Source: VXYK01 sp965214565 (GTDB lineage Bacteria > Actinomycetota > Acidimicrobiia > Acidimicrobiales > Aldehydirespiratoraceae). Taken from it: a DNA stretch of 64,000 nucleotides. Positions 1 through 12,400 of this stretch are shown in pieces. Both the position numbers and the translations under genes were made by a program. Position 1 is the first letter of the stretch. Each line of letters begins with the position of its first letter. The stretch covers positions 2,852,001 to 2,916,000 of the forward strand of contig OZ243951.1 in the NCBI GenBank assembly GCA_965214565.1, given 5' to 3'. Under the pieces are notes generated by a model. The model did no database searches, was not told the DNA's origin, and was given only the letters and a program-made list of their open reading frames with translations.

Positions 1-465
1 CCGAGTTGGCGAGCGATCTGCCACAGGTAGGTGACTGCGGCCGGATCGCCGTCGGGGTCGCCCGACACCGACCCGGTGAGGGTTGAGCGGCCGGCTATGG
101 GGGTGCCCGATACCGTGACGGTGGCGGCGCCCTCGTTGACGTCGGCCACCGTCACCGTGATGTCCTGACGCACCTCGGTGGCCGAGCCGTCGGCGCCCAC
201 CGAGGTGGCGACCACCGTCATCGCAACCGAAGCGGCGGTCTCGTAGTCCAGTCCGGTGCCCTCATAGGAGATCTGGCCGGTGGCCGAGTCGATCACGAAC
301 CCTGTCGGCGCCGCTCCGCCGGAGCGGCCTTCGAGCGTGTAGCTGACGGTGTCGTCGTTGATGTCGGTAGCGGTCACCGGCGAGCCCACCTTCACCGCGG
401 TGGTCGAGCCGTCTGCGTTCTCGGCGACCACCAGATCGGCGGGCACGGCGTCAAACACCGCGTCG
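1..465 (-). repeat. Cadherin-like + Ig-like unit 2 of the giant protein, cut by window edge
   Basis: Second copy of the unit about 2.66 kb further toward the C-terminus: VAENADGSTTAVKVGSPVTA, FVIDSATGQISYEGTGLDYE, then VTVADVNEGAATVTVSGTP and SGDPDGDPAAVTYLWQIA at the edge. Two copies at this spacing suggest the array continues to the left. Confidence 0.7.
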
Positions 466-3400
466 GCCGCAGCAGCGGCAGGCTCGTTGTCGGTCACGTT
501 CACCGTGAAGCTGTTGGCAGAGGGGTCCGGGTCGGCGCCACCGGCCACATCGGTGGCCGTCAAGTCGAAGCCGTTCGCTGCGCCGCCGTCAGGTCCGAGA
601 GCGACGGTCACCGACTCGGTCGCCTCGGCGCTGGAGTCGTCGACCGCGGTCATGGTGATCGTGGCTGTCTGCACCGTGTTGACCCCGTCGCCGGCGAACT
701 TCACCGTCGGTACCAGCGAGTTCGTAAGGCCCGACGTGACGCCGTGGTTCGAGCTCCCCGACAGGGCGAAGGCCACATCGCCCGCGACGACTCCCGGGCC
801 GGAGACCACCAGCGGCACCTCGATCGTCTCGTCCGCGACCAGCGGACGGCTCAGCGTGACCGTGAACACTGCGTCGGCCGCGGTGCCGCTGCCGCCCTCA
901 GCGATCGCGCCCGAGTCGCTGCGGGCCAGGCTCACCTCCGTCGGGTCGTTGTCGCGGATGGTCGCCCCCAAAGTGGGGGCCGTTACGGCGGCGTAGATGG
1001 GATCGTCAGACGTGACTGTCCAGGTGATGATCGCGAAGCCTTTGACACCGCCGGGAGTGTCCACACTGTCGTCAGCCGGCTCAAAAACGACACTTTGGCG
1101 AACGTTCCACAACTCGGGCGTGAACGTCAGCGTCTGGGCGCTGGCGGCGGACCCGCCGGGAGTATTCACCATCACCAGATCAGGCGACAGCGACGTGAAC
1201 GTGTAATGCACCTCCTGCGTCGGCTTCGAGTCAAGACTGGTCCTCAGCGTCCGGGCTGTTCCCTCAACCAGCGGGTAGGGCGTCAGCGCGCTGACCGTCA
1301 CCGCGACCGACGGGATCGACATATCCGCCGGGTAGTCGGCAGCGGCAGTGGTGACGGTGTGGGAGATCGTCGCGCTGCCCGCCTTGACGCCGGTCACGGT
1401 CACGGCCTGCGGGACGGCCCAGTCGCTTGAGGTGAACGTGAGAGGGCCGCTGACCGTGGCGGTCGCGGTGTCGTCCGAGGCAGGGGTGATCACCACCGCA
1501 GCGCCGGGATCGCTGTTGAGCCGCACCGTGTAGGAGGCGGTCACCCCGCCCTCGCTCACCGTCAGCTTCACGGGGTCGACCAGCACCCGTGCCACGACGG
1601 GGGCGTCGATGATCTCCACCTCAAACTCGTTGTCGTCGGTGCTGGGATCGCTGTCGTCGTACGCCGCCACCCCCTCGGGCACCTTGAGACTCTCGTCGCT
1701 GACCTCGCTGAGATCGCCGAGAGCGACCCGCAGTGTCTCGCTCGTGCCTTCGTTGAGAACGTCGTCGACCGCGGTCACTGTGAGCGATGCCACCTGGGCG
1801 CCATTGGAGAAGCTGACCACCGGCGCCAGCGGGGGCCACGAGGAAAGCGTCACGCCTGTGTTCGCCTGCCCGGTCGTCAACGCCAGCGTGAAGTCCCCCG
1901 CGGTGATATTCGTGCCTGAGAACACCACCGGCAGCGACACCTGCTCACCGGACACCAGCTCCCGGCTCAGCGTGACGGTGAACGTCGCCGTGCGGTCAGC
2001 CGCGCTCGCCGCCTCGCTGATCGTGCCGCTGTCAGTGCGCGCCAACGTCACCACAACCGGATCGGGATCCGGCTTCGGCTTCGGCGCGGTCGCAGCACCG
2101 GTGAACACCGCCCCGTCGCCCAGCAGCGCCGCCTTGCCCGCCTTGTCAGCCAGCGTTGCGCCCGTCACCACGACCTCGCCCGGCTCGACCGTCAACACGC
2201 CCGCCAGCACCGCAGCCGACGTCGCGGACACCTCCACAGTCGCTTTGGCTGCGGCGGGGCCGGTGAACACCACCGACGAGCCGTCCAAGGTCACACCAGT
2301 GCCCGACACCGCCAACGAGAAGTCGGTGTCGAGGGTGCCGCCGGTGAAGCTCAGCGGCACGGTGACGGTCTCGCCGCCGAGCACGGCGGGGTCCAACGAC
2401 ACCTCGATCTCCGCGGTGTCGCTGCTGTGATCCGCGTCCGAGCCCAGCGCCGCGGTGACCTCCACCGCGGCGTTCAGCAAGCCCAGCGTCTTCACCGGAC
2501 CCACCGCTGCTGAGGTAATCGACTCTGTGTTGCCGCCGCCGTCTGTGTAGCCCACCGTCACACGTAGATACCTGCCCACATCGCCGGCCGCCACCGAATA
2601 CGAAGCGGTGCCTGCACCCGTGCCGGTCGCGGCGGTCCACCCGATCTTGCCGTCCGCGGAGGTCTCCCATGCAAACGACGAACCCGCCGCGGGGTCGCCG
2701 TCGGGATCGCCCGACACCGACGCCGTCAGCGTCGATCGGCCCGCCACCGGCACGCCCGCGATGACAGCCGTGCCGTCGCCCTCGTTCTCATCGGTGACCG
2801 TCACCGACACCGGCTGGCGCACCGCGGTCGCGGTGCCGTCCGCGCCGATCGAGGTCGCCACCACCACCAACGCGACCTGCGGGCCGGTCTCGCGGTCCAC
2901 GCCCGGCGCCGGAGTCAACGTGCCGAAATCATTGGCAATCGGCCCGTAGGAGATCTGGCCGGACGCCGAATCGATCTTGAACCCCGCCGGCGCAGCCGCC
3001 CGCAGCGGACCCTCCAACGCATATGTGACCGTGTCGCCGTCGGCGTCGGTGGCCGTCACCGGCGAACCCACATCCACCGGGCCCTTGTGGTTCTCCTCCA
3101 AGCTCAGATCGCCCGGCACCGCAGCGAATACGGCGTTCGCCAAGGTCGGTGCCTTCGACGCCTCATCGGCCACGCTCACACCCGCCGACCCCGGCGTGTG
3201 GCCCGCCGCGGTGAACGCCACCAGCACCGACTCGGCGGTCTTGTCCAAGTCGTCGACCGCGGTCACCGTCACCGTCTGCGGAACGCCCCAATCAGACGCA
3301 GTGAAGGTCAGCGAATCGGGCGACACATGCACTGCCAGCGCATCCCACGACGCCACAGACACCGACACATCCCCGGCCGGCTGCTCGCTCAACCGCACCC

Positions 3401-6400
3401 GCACCACCGAAGAAGCAGCATCCCCGCCGCCCTCGGTCACGCTCACCGAGCCCGGCCACGCCAACACCGCCGCCGTGGCGTCGTCGTCGAACACCTGGAC
3501 CGACGCGGATGCCGACACGCCGCCGCCGACTGGCCCGACCACCACACCGCCACCGGGACCGTTCGCCGCGTCAGCAGCCAGCGCGAACACCGCGACCTCA
3601 TGAACCTCGTCGGCATCCTGCCCGGCGGTCACCGTCAGCTCCGCCGCATCCACCTGCACGCCCTGCTGACCCGAACCGGTGAACACCACGACCGGCGCCA
3701 AAGTGCTGCCGCCCTGCACCGACACGCCCGCACTGCCCCCATCGGCGACCACCACATCGCCCGCCTCCACATCGGTACCGGTGATCGCCAGCGGCACCCT
3801 CAACGACTCGCCCGCGCCCAGCGCACGACCGAGCTGCACGCTCACCGTCGCAGACGACGACGAATCGCCCTCCACAACGAACCCGCCGCCACCAAACCGC
3901 ACCGGCGTCGGATCGTCATCAGCAATCCGCACCGACGCCGGTTGCACCACCAGACCCGCAGGCTCAACCCCAGACGCCGACACAGACACCACCTCGTCAG
4001 GCTGATCAGTTCCGTTGGCTGTGGGGCTCAGCGTGAACCTCGCAGACGCCGACCCGGCGCCCGCGGGGATCGTCACATCGAAATCGTCCACCGCAGCGAA
4101 CCCCACCGCGCCCTCAACACCCGAACCATCCACAGATACCGACACCACCACATCGGACTCGAACCGCGACTCGTTTGACAGCTGCGCCTGCACCCTCACC
4201 CTCGTCGCACCGTCGCCCTCAGACACCTCATCGGTGTCGACGCTCAACAGCACCTCCGGCTTGGTGTCGTCATCAGCGATCCGCACCGTCCGCGACGTGT
4301 GCTCACCCAACGTGTAACCCGAACCCGCCGTCAACGTCACCACCACCGTCTCGGCGTCCTCCACCCACACGTCATCCAGCAACGACACCAATATCTCGCC
4401 GCGCGACACCCGGCCCGGCTGCGAGCTGCTCACCACGTAACCCTCCAGCATCAACACCGAAGGCGACACCACCACATCCGCGCCCGCCTTATTCGCCTCC
4501 GTGCCCACCCTCGCGGTGCCCGACAGCGAATAGGCCACCCTCAAACGCTCAGCAGACCCCAACGGCTCCGACAACACCACACCCAAACGCGCCACCACAC
4601 CATCACCCTCCGACACCTCAACGACACCCGAAGACCCAAACGACACCGACGGCGTGTCAGAGGAGAGCACCGTCACATCCACCGGGTCCACCGACAACGA
4701 CATCGGATAGTCCGTCGTCCCAGTCGTCACATCATGGGTGACCGACACCGACCCAGCGCCGACGCCGGTGACAGTCACCAGCTGCGGCTCGTTCCAGTTC
4801 GACGAGTCGAACGTCAGCGTCACAGGGCTGACGGTCGCGGTGCCCGACGCCTCCGAAGTCGGCGTCACAACCACCGTCCCGCCAGGATCAGAAGCCAACT
4901 GCACCTCATAGGTAATGGTGCCGTCCTCACGCACCGAGACGGAATCCGACAACACCACCACCGCATGGCCGGCGTCCTTCACGGAGAGCTCGATCCGCTC
5001 GGAGAGCGTGTTGACCTGCTCCTTGTACGGGCCGCTCGCAGCACTGTTCAGGAAGCCGATGGTGTAGTTGTCCTCCCTACCGCGGTCCTTGTTCGCATCC
5101 GCGTCATAGAGGGCATCGACCCGCACCGTCTGGGGCTCGTTCCAGTTTCCCGAGCCGCCGCCCGTGAACGTGAGCGTGGACTGGGACCCGTCAGTGTCCG
5201 GGTCAGCGTCCACCTTGACGTACTCCGAAGCGGCCGCGGAGATGACAGCGCTAATGCTGGAGATCTGGACGTCCACCGGCTTGACGGTGACGGTGACATC
5301 AACAGTCGGGTCGCGCTGGAGGGCGACGGTGAATGTGCCGCTCTCGCCTTCGTCAAGCAGTTTGAGGCCCTCAGAGATGGTTGAGGTCCTCAGGCCCGAC
5401 AGATCCACCACCACCGTCGGGTCCGCGATGATGAAGTCAACGGTCGGCGGCGTGTCACCAGACGTGTAACCCGCCGGGCACGACGCCGCCGGGCACAGCG
5501 TCACCCTGACAAACTGATTGTCCTCCAACAGATCGTCGGTCAGCGCCTCAACATCGAACGTCGCCGACGACTGCCCCGCTGCGACCGTCACGCTCGACGG
5601 GATCATGAAATCCGCCGCATCCGGACGGAGACGGCCAATACCCAGCGGAATCGTCACCCCGCCCGCAGGCGCAGCACTGTCCAAAGACACCTTGACCGTG
5701 TACGTGTCGCCCTCAACCAGCACCGGTGCCGCCGGCAACGCAGACCCATCAACCTGCGACCACGACACCGCTGCGAGCCCCTCGTCGTTGTCGGTGACCG
5801 TGGTCTCGTGGCGGGGGAACGGACCCACCGTGTAGCCGGTGCCGGTGTCGATGGTCACCACGATGTTCTCGACGGTTTCGGGCGCCGTGTCGTCGGTGAG
5901 GGTGACCGTCAGGTTCTGCTGGTCGGTGTTGGCTGGGAAGGTCAGCGTGCCCGAAGTGCCGGTGAGGCCGGTGATGGTGTAGTCGGTGCCTGCGACAGCG
6001 GTGCCCCCCAGCGTGTAGCTCACATCGACCTGTGAACTCGACGTCGGCAGCAGCTTGATCGGGATGTTGACCGTGCCGTGGTCTTCGGGGTGCTCGTTCT
6101 CGAGATCGTCGAAGAACGCCACCGGCCCCGAAGACTCGTTGATGTCAATCTGGAAGGCGGCCTGACGCGTTCTATCCGCGGAGTCGCGGAGTCGCACCAC
6201 AAAGAACTCGCCGGACTCTGCCCGGTCGTCGGGTGCCGCCAAGAACTTGAACGAAGCTTCCCGTTTCGTGGCCTCCCAGTCGATCTTGTTCAGCACATGA
6301 CAGATGTCCGCCAGTCCACCTTCCTTCGACAGGTCGGACGGCTCGCACGCCGAGGACGATGACGCTGAAGTCGAATTTGCATTCGACTCAGTGATGCTGC

Positions 6401-9400
6401 CGAGCCCGATACTCGGTGTACCCGTCCACGATGCCGGTATGCCTGACACGGTGAACGTCTTGAACTCGCCTTCGGTGATGGTCGTCGAGTCGATACTGGC
6501 GCCGCTGCTGGCGTTCACGTCCACGTCGAAGGTGTTGTTGGAGGCGTGCGGATCGGCGCCGCCGCCCACGTCGGTGGCCAGGTTGGTGCTGTCGAACCCG
6601 TTGGTGCTTGTGCCGTCGGGGCCGAGCGCCACCGTCACCGTCTCCGCTGCTTCGGCCACATGATCCTCGAGGGCCGCCACGGTCAATGTCGCAGCCTGCA
6701 CCGTGTTGGTGTCATGGCCGGCGAACGTGACCGTCGGCGCCAACGAGTCGCCAGCGGCGACGCTCACCCCGCTGTTGATCGTCGCCCCTGCCTTCTTGGC
6801 GACGGTCGTGTCGCGGACGGTGACGCCTGTGCCCGACAGCACCAGCGGCACCACCACCGTCTCGCCTGCGTACAGCCGCCGGCTGAGCGTGACGGTGAAC
6901 TCCGCGTCGGCCGCGGCGCCGGAGCCAGCCTCGGCGATGTTGCCGCTGTCGACGCGGGCCAGCGAGACCACGGTGGGATCGTCGTCGGTGACCGTCGAAG
7001 CCGCTTCGTCGATCTTGCCGACCTTGTAGCCGGTGCCGTCCACCACGGTCACCGTCACGTCGCCGTCAGGCTCGTCGACGTTGTCTACCGTGGTCGCCAC
7101 GGTGAACGCCGCGGAGGTCTGGTTCGCCTTGATCGTGACCGTCTGGGCGCCCTCACCTCCGACAGCCACGAAATCGGCCGCAGCCGACGTGTCGGCCACC
7201 GACAGATTCACCTCGAGATCGGCGGTCGGCGCCTCGCCGATCTCCACCGTGAACGCCGCTGCGGTTCCCTCGGTGACGCTCGCCGCGTCCGCCGAGATGA
7301 CCACCACCGGCCCTGAGCTGTCGTCGTCGGTGACGGTGACTGTGGCTTCGAGGGCCGTGGCGCCGCCGGTGAGCTGGGCTTCGCGCGGGCTGGAGAGCCG
7401 AACCGTGAACGTCTCGTCGCTCTCTGTGGCGTCGTCGTCGACCAAGGCCACGGTGATGGTCTTGGAGGTGACGCCCGCAGCGAAGGTGAGCCGGCCCGCG
7501 TCGGCGGTGTAGTCGCCGGGGTGGACGGCACCGCTGCCACCGGCGCCATCGGCGGTGGTCCAATACACCGACAGCGGCACCTCGGTGTCGCCGGTGCGGG
7601 CGACGTAGACAACGACGGTGCCGTCATCTTCAGCAGCACTCGCGGTCGCCGAGCTGAACGCCACCGTCGGCAGGTCGGCTGCGTCGGTGATGGCACCGGT
7701 GGCGGCGCTCTTGGTGGGGTTCAGAGCCGGCGCGTCCGTGCCGGTGGGGGTGCCGAGGGTGACGGTGAAGAAGTGGTCGCCCTCGTAGGTGCTGTCTTGG
7801 GTGGTGGCGACGGTGAAGGTGTTGCTGGTCTGGCCCTGGGCTATGACGACGGTGCCCGCGTCGTTGTCGTAGTCGGCATTGGTGCCGCCCGACGCGCCGG
7901 TCGCTTCTGTGTATGCCGGTTCGCCGGCGATGCCGCGCCCGTCGGAGAGCGTGTAGGGAACGGTGATGCCCCCGGACGGGGCGGCGTCAGGGATCGTGAC
8001 AGTGAAGGTGATCGGGCTGCTCTCGGCGGCCGATGCGTTCTCGACAGAGACGCCGCCCGCCACAGTGAAGGTGTCGGACAGAGCGAACAATGGCTTCCAT
8101 AAACTTGCGCCGGGGCTATCGCAGCCCTCGTTGACTTGGCCAAGCGGAGCCCGGTTCGCGCCGGAGTCGTTGAGATACCCAACATGGGATCCGTAGGGAT
8201 CGTCCAGCGACATACGACGCGGATTGCGATTACCACTGTCCCGACAGACTCGGGTTTGTTCTTTGCCGTTGGACAGCGAGCCGGTCCAATAGCCGCTGGC
8301 GTTGATGGTCGCCGCGGTGCCGTCAGCAAACCTGGGGTTGGCTTCGTCGTCCCAGTCCCCGTCGGTGAAATCGGCTTTGTCGTCGGCGACTTTGCTGCCG
8401 CCGACCCAATAGATCGCATCGTCGGGATGGTCGTCGTCTGCCGGATCGAACCTGGCGGTCGCGTCGGCGTGTGTGCCTTCGCTACCATTGCCACCGGCCA
8501 CCGAGACAACAGGGAAGAACGACTCGGCGTACGGAGCCAAATCCTCTACGCCGCGGTCCTTGAGTGCGTTGCCAGTGATCTCCGCGCGCACATGGTTCGC
8601 AGGGCTCACCTCCCCACTGTTGGTAAAGAAATTTCCTTTGATGACTCCGTTCGTGACGTACAGCAACCGGAAGGTGTCGCCCGCTTGCAGTCCGTCGGGT
8701 AGAAGCGGCCAGTTGGTCGGTACGAAGTTGCCGGTGCCGTCGCTCTCGGTGTCGGCGATGCCGTACCACGCTTGAGCACCGTTGTGCCAGGGCTTGATGC
8801 CGCCGCTGAGGTTGGTCTCGGGGTTCAGGTGCTTGCGGTTGTTCCAGGCGTGGATGGGCAGCACCGCCAGGTCGTTGGGGAACCGAACCGAGAACTGCTC
8901 GTCGAACGTCTCGCCATCGTCGAACCCGTCGCGGGCGTTGAGCTCGAGCACCGCGGTCTGCGCGCCCGCGCCGCGGAACTCCAGCCAGCGGAACCCCGCA
9001 TGAGGTGGGGTGAGCCGGTTGACGATCTCGACGGACACGCCGGTGCCCGTCGCGGACATCTCGAAGTCGTTGTAGTGGATCGGCCACGACACGTCTGCGC
9101 TGTAACGCGGCCCGCGGATCCCGCTCACGACATTGCACGCCTCGATCGGCTCCGACGGATAGCCGTCGGTGAGGTCGGTGAGGTCGCACGGCTGATCCTC
9201 GGGGTTGAGGCTGTGCCCGACCGCCTCCAGGTACAGCGGTACCCGCACGTACTCGCCCGCCTCCAGAGCCCGCCCCAGGGTGATCGTCAGCGACCGGTCC
9301 ACCCGGGTGGCGTCGCCCTCCACCATCACCTGGGAGATCTCCGCGCCCGACGACGACGTGCGCACCCCGGCGCCGGTCATCGTTACGGTGGTGGCGTCGT

Positions 9401-12400
9401 CGTCCGCGACGGTCAGGGTGTGGGTCACATCAGAAAGCGCGGCGTAGGTCGCGTCCCCCGACAAGGCGTGGGTGATCGTGACCGAGGCATCGACAGCATC
9501 GGCCGAGTTGTTCGCTGCTGTCAGCGTGACCGTTTGTGGGGTGCTCCATATCCCGTTGCCGCTCGGGTTGAACGTCAGGCTGGCCCCGCCAGTGACCGAC
9601 GCCAGGCTGGTGTTGCCGCTGGACACCGCGACGGTGACCGGGGCCGAGGGCGCTGTGTTCAGCCGTACCTCGTAGGTGTAGGTGCTGCCCTCGACCACTC
9701 GCCTGTCGCCGTCGTCGACGACGCTCAGCCCCGCGGATGTCTCCTGGAGCGTGATGCGGTGCTGGCGCTCGGCGTCACGGCCCGTGCCGCAGCCCTCCCC
9801 CGAGCACGCACCGCCGTCGAGGTTCGTGACGATGCGGGTGTCGCGCCACGGCGCCGAATCGCGATAGGTGTGTACCAGCAGGCTCTCGGTCACGGTGTTG
9901 CCGTCGTTGGACGCCGCGGTCACCACCACCGTGGCCTCTTGGGCTGACGGGCCGATGAACCGCAGCAGCCCGGTCGCGCCGCCGGGCGAGTCCGAATAGG
10001 CCACGCCTTGGGGGGTGCCGTCGAGCGACAGCGTGAAATGGGTGCCCAGCTCGGCGCCGCTGAACGCCAGCGGCACGGTGATCCACTCGCCCGCCACCAG
10101 AGCCCGGCTCAACGACACCCGGAACTTGGCGGTGTCGGTGGTGCTGCTCTCAACGGCGATGTTGTCTTCGGTGGCGGCGGCCTGCACGATGACCTCGGTG
10201 GGCTCGTCGTCGCCGGTCAACGTCACCGGCAGCGACGGCAACGCAATGGTCGTGTAGTCGGGGTTGTCGAGGTAATTGGACCGGTCACCGGCGTCGCCGT
10301 CGTAGGCCGCCACGACCACCTTGAACGACCATGTGCCCGTCAGATCACCATGGTCCACCACGTTGTTCTCTGCGACGAGTTCCACCTTGCGTGTCAGGTG
10401 CTCCCCCGTCGCGGCCTGCCCGCCGACAGTGCTGTTGAACCGCGCCACGAAATGCCAGTCGCCGGGATTGTCCACTGAGCTCCCCGACGCCGGCGGCCCG
10501 TTCGGCCGCGCGATCGCCTTGCTGATCGGCTCGTCGTCGGTGCCGCCGGTGCGCACCTGGGTGTCCACCTTGCCCAAGATCACAATGTCCTCAGTCGGCG
10601 CTGCGTCGAGGGTGATCGTGATGTCGTCGCGGCGGTCGCGGCTGTCGGTGTTGTGCCCCCGCTCCATCACCGTGGTGTGGCCGTCGCTGACGGTGATCGT
10701 CGTGCCCGTGCCGGTGACCGGCGTGTCTGACGATTCGGTGACCGTGACCGTCCAGTCGCCCAACACCGTGCCGCCGGTGCAGTCAGCGGTCGTACACAGC
10801 TGCACGCCGAAGGTCTCGTCGTCGGAGTCGTCGTCGGCGTTGGCGGTCACCTCGAAACGGAGACGGCCGCTCACAGAGTCCTCGAACGTCCGACGTCCCT
10901 CACCCGCCGCTATCTCCAGCAGAGCGCCCCGCTGGTTGGGGACCTTGAAGGTGACGTCGCCGGCCTCGGCCGAGTACCCCGACAGCGGCTTGAAGAAGAC
11001 GAAGTGGGCCGGGCGCTGCGGAATCCTCGACAGCTCGAATTGGCGCTGTTGGCCCTCGGCGATCGCCGTGCGGTGCAGCACCACCCCGCTCGCCGACACC
11101 GACAAGCCGCCGGGCTCGTCCGTCGACGTCGGCGGGGGCGCCACCGAGTCGTCGTCAGTGATGGCGACCTCCACGTCCGCGGTGATTGAGCCGTAGCCGC
11201 CGCCCGACGCGGTGTGTGCCAAGGTGACCTTCTCGTGGTCTCCCTCGTCGTCGTCCACTGCTCGCAGCGTCACGGGCTGGGGCTCGTCCCAGTTCGAGGT
11301 GGTGAATGTCAGCGTGTCGTCGAGGCCCGGGTTGGCCAGGTCGGTGTCGACCGCCAGCGACGTTCCGAACTGCCCCGAGACGGTCACCGTGACGGTGCCG
11401 GTCGGCTCAGTGGCGAGCACCACCGTGTAGGTCGTCGAGTCGCCCTCGTCCATGGTCACCGACGCAGCAGAGACCTCGATGGCCGGGTCGTCGTCGGCCA
11501 CCGTGACGGTCGCCGGGCTGACGGTGGTGTCCGGCTCTCGCGGGATCGGAGGCGTCGCCGGCAGCCACTCGCCCGAGACTGTGACAGTCTCGTCGCCTGT
11601 GTAGACAGCGTCGGCGGTGGGCGTGAGGGTGAACGTGTTCGAACCTTCCGAGGACTCCGCATCGATGGTGATCTCGAAGTCGGGCACCGCGGCGAAGCCG
11701 ACCACGTTGGGAGCGCCCGAGCCCTCCACGCTCACCTTCACCTTGCGGTCCACCAGATACACCGACGTGCCGGCTAGCGAAGCGGTCACCGTGATCGTCT
11801 GTGCTCCGCCGCCCTCAGACACCGTGGCCTTGTCGACGCTCAAGGCGACCGCACCGGGCTGGTTTCCGGCGTCGTCGTCGAGGATGCTCACAATGGCGTT
11901 GCGGATGCCGCCCAAGAAGTACCCCTCGCCCGGAAGCAACGCGATGCGCAAAATCCCGACGCCTTCGATGAGGTTGTCGTTCACCACGACGACCTCGATG
12001 ACGGCCTCGGTCGTGCCTTTGGGCACCGTCAGCGTGCCCGACAGCGGTTCGATGTCGACTCCCTCCTTCACTGCCAAACCCGACGGGACCTGGTACCTCA
12101 CCGTGAGGTCTGTGGCCGATGGGCTCGACAACACCACCGTGACTTCGCCGGTGTCCCCGCCCTCGCTGGCAGAGACCGAAGTTTGCTTGAACGAGACGAC
12201 GGGAATCGCAGGCCCGGTCAGCTTGAACACCGGCGACATGGCGTAGAACCGGTTGCTGTTGGTGGGGGCCTCCTGCCCATTTCGCAGCGGGCCCTGCGTG
12301 GCCGCCTGGGTGCCTGCGGCGAACGACACGTTGGCGGAATGGCCCAGGGGGTTGGTGTGCAGCGTGCAGTTCGCCTGCATTCCGGTCCACACCTTGTCAC

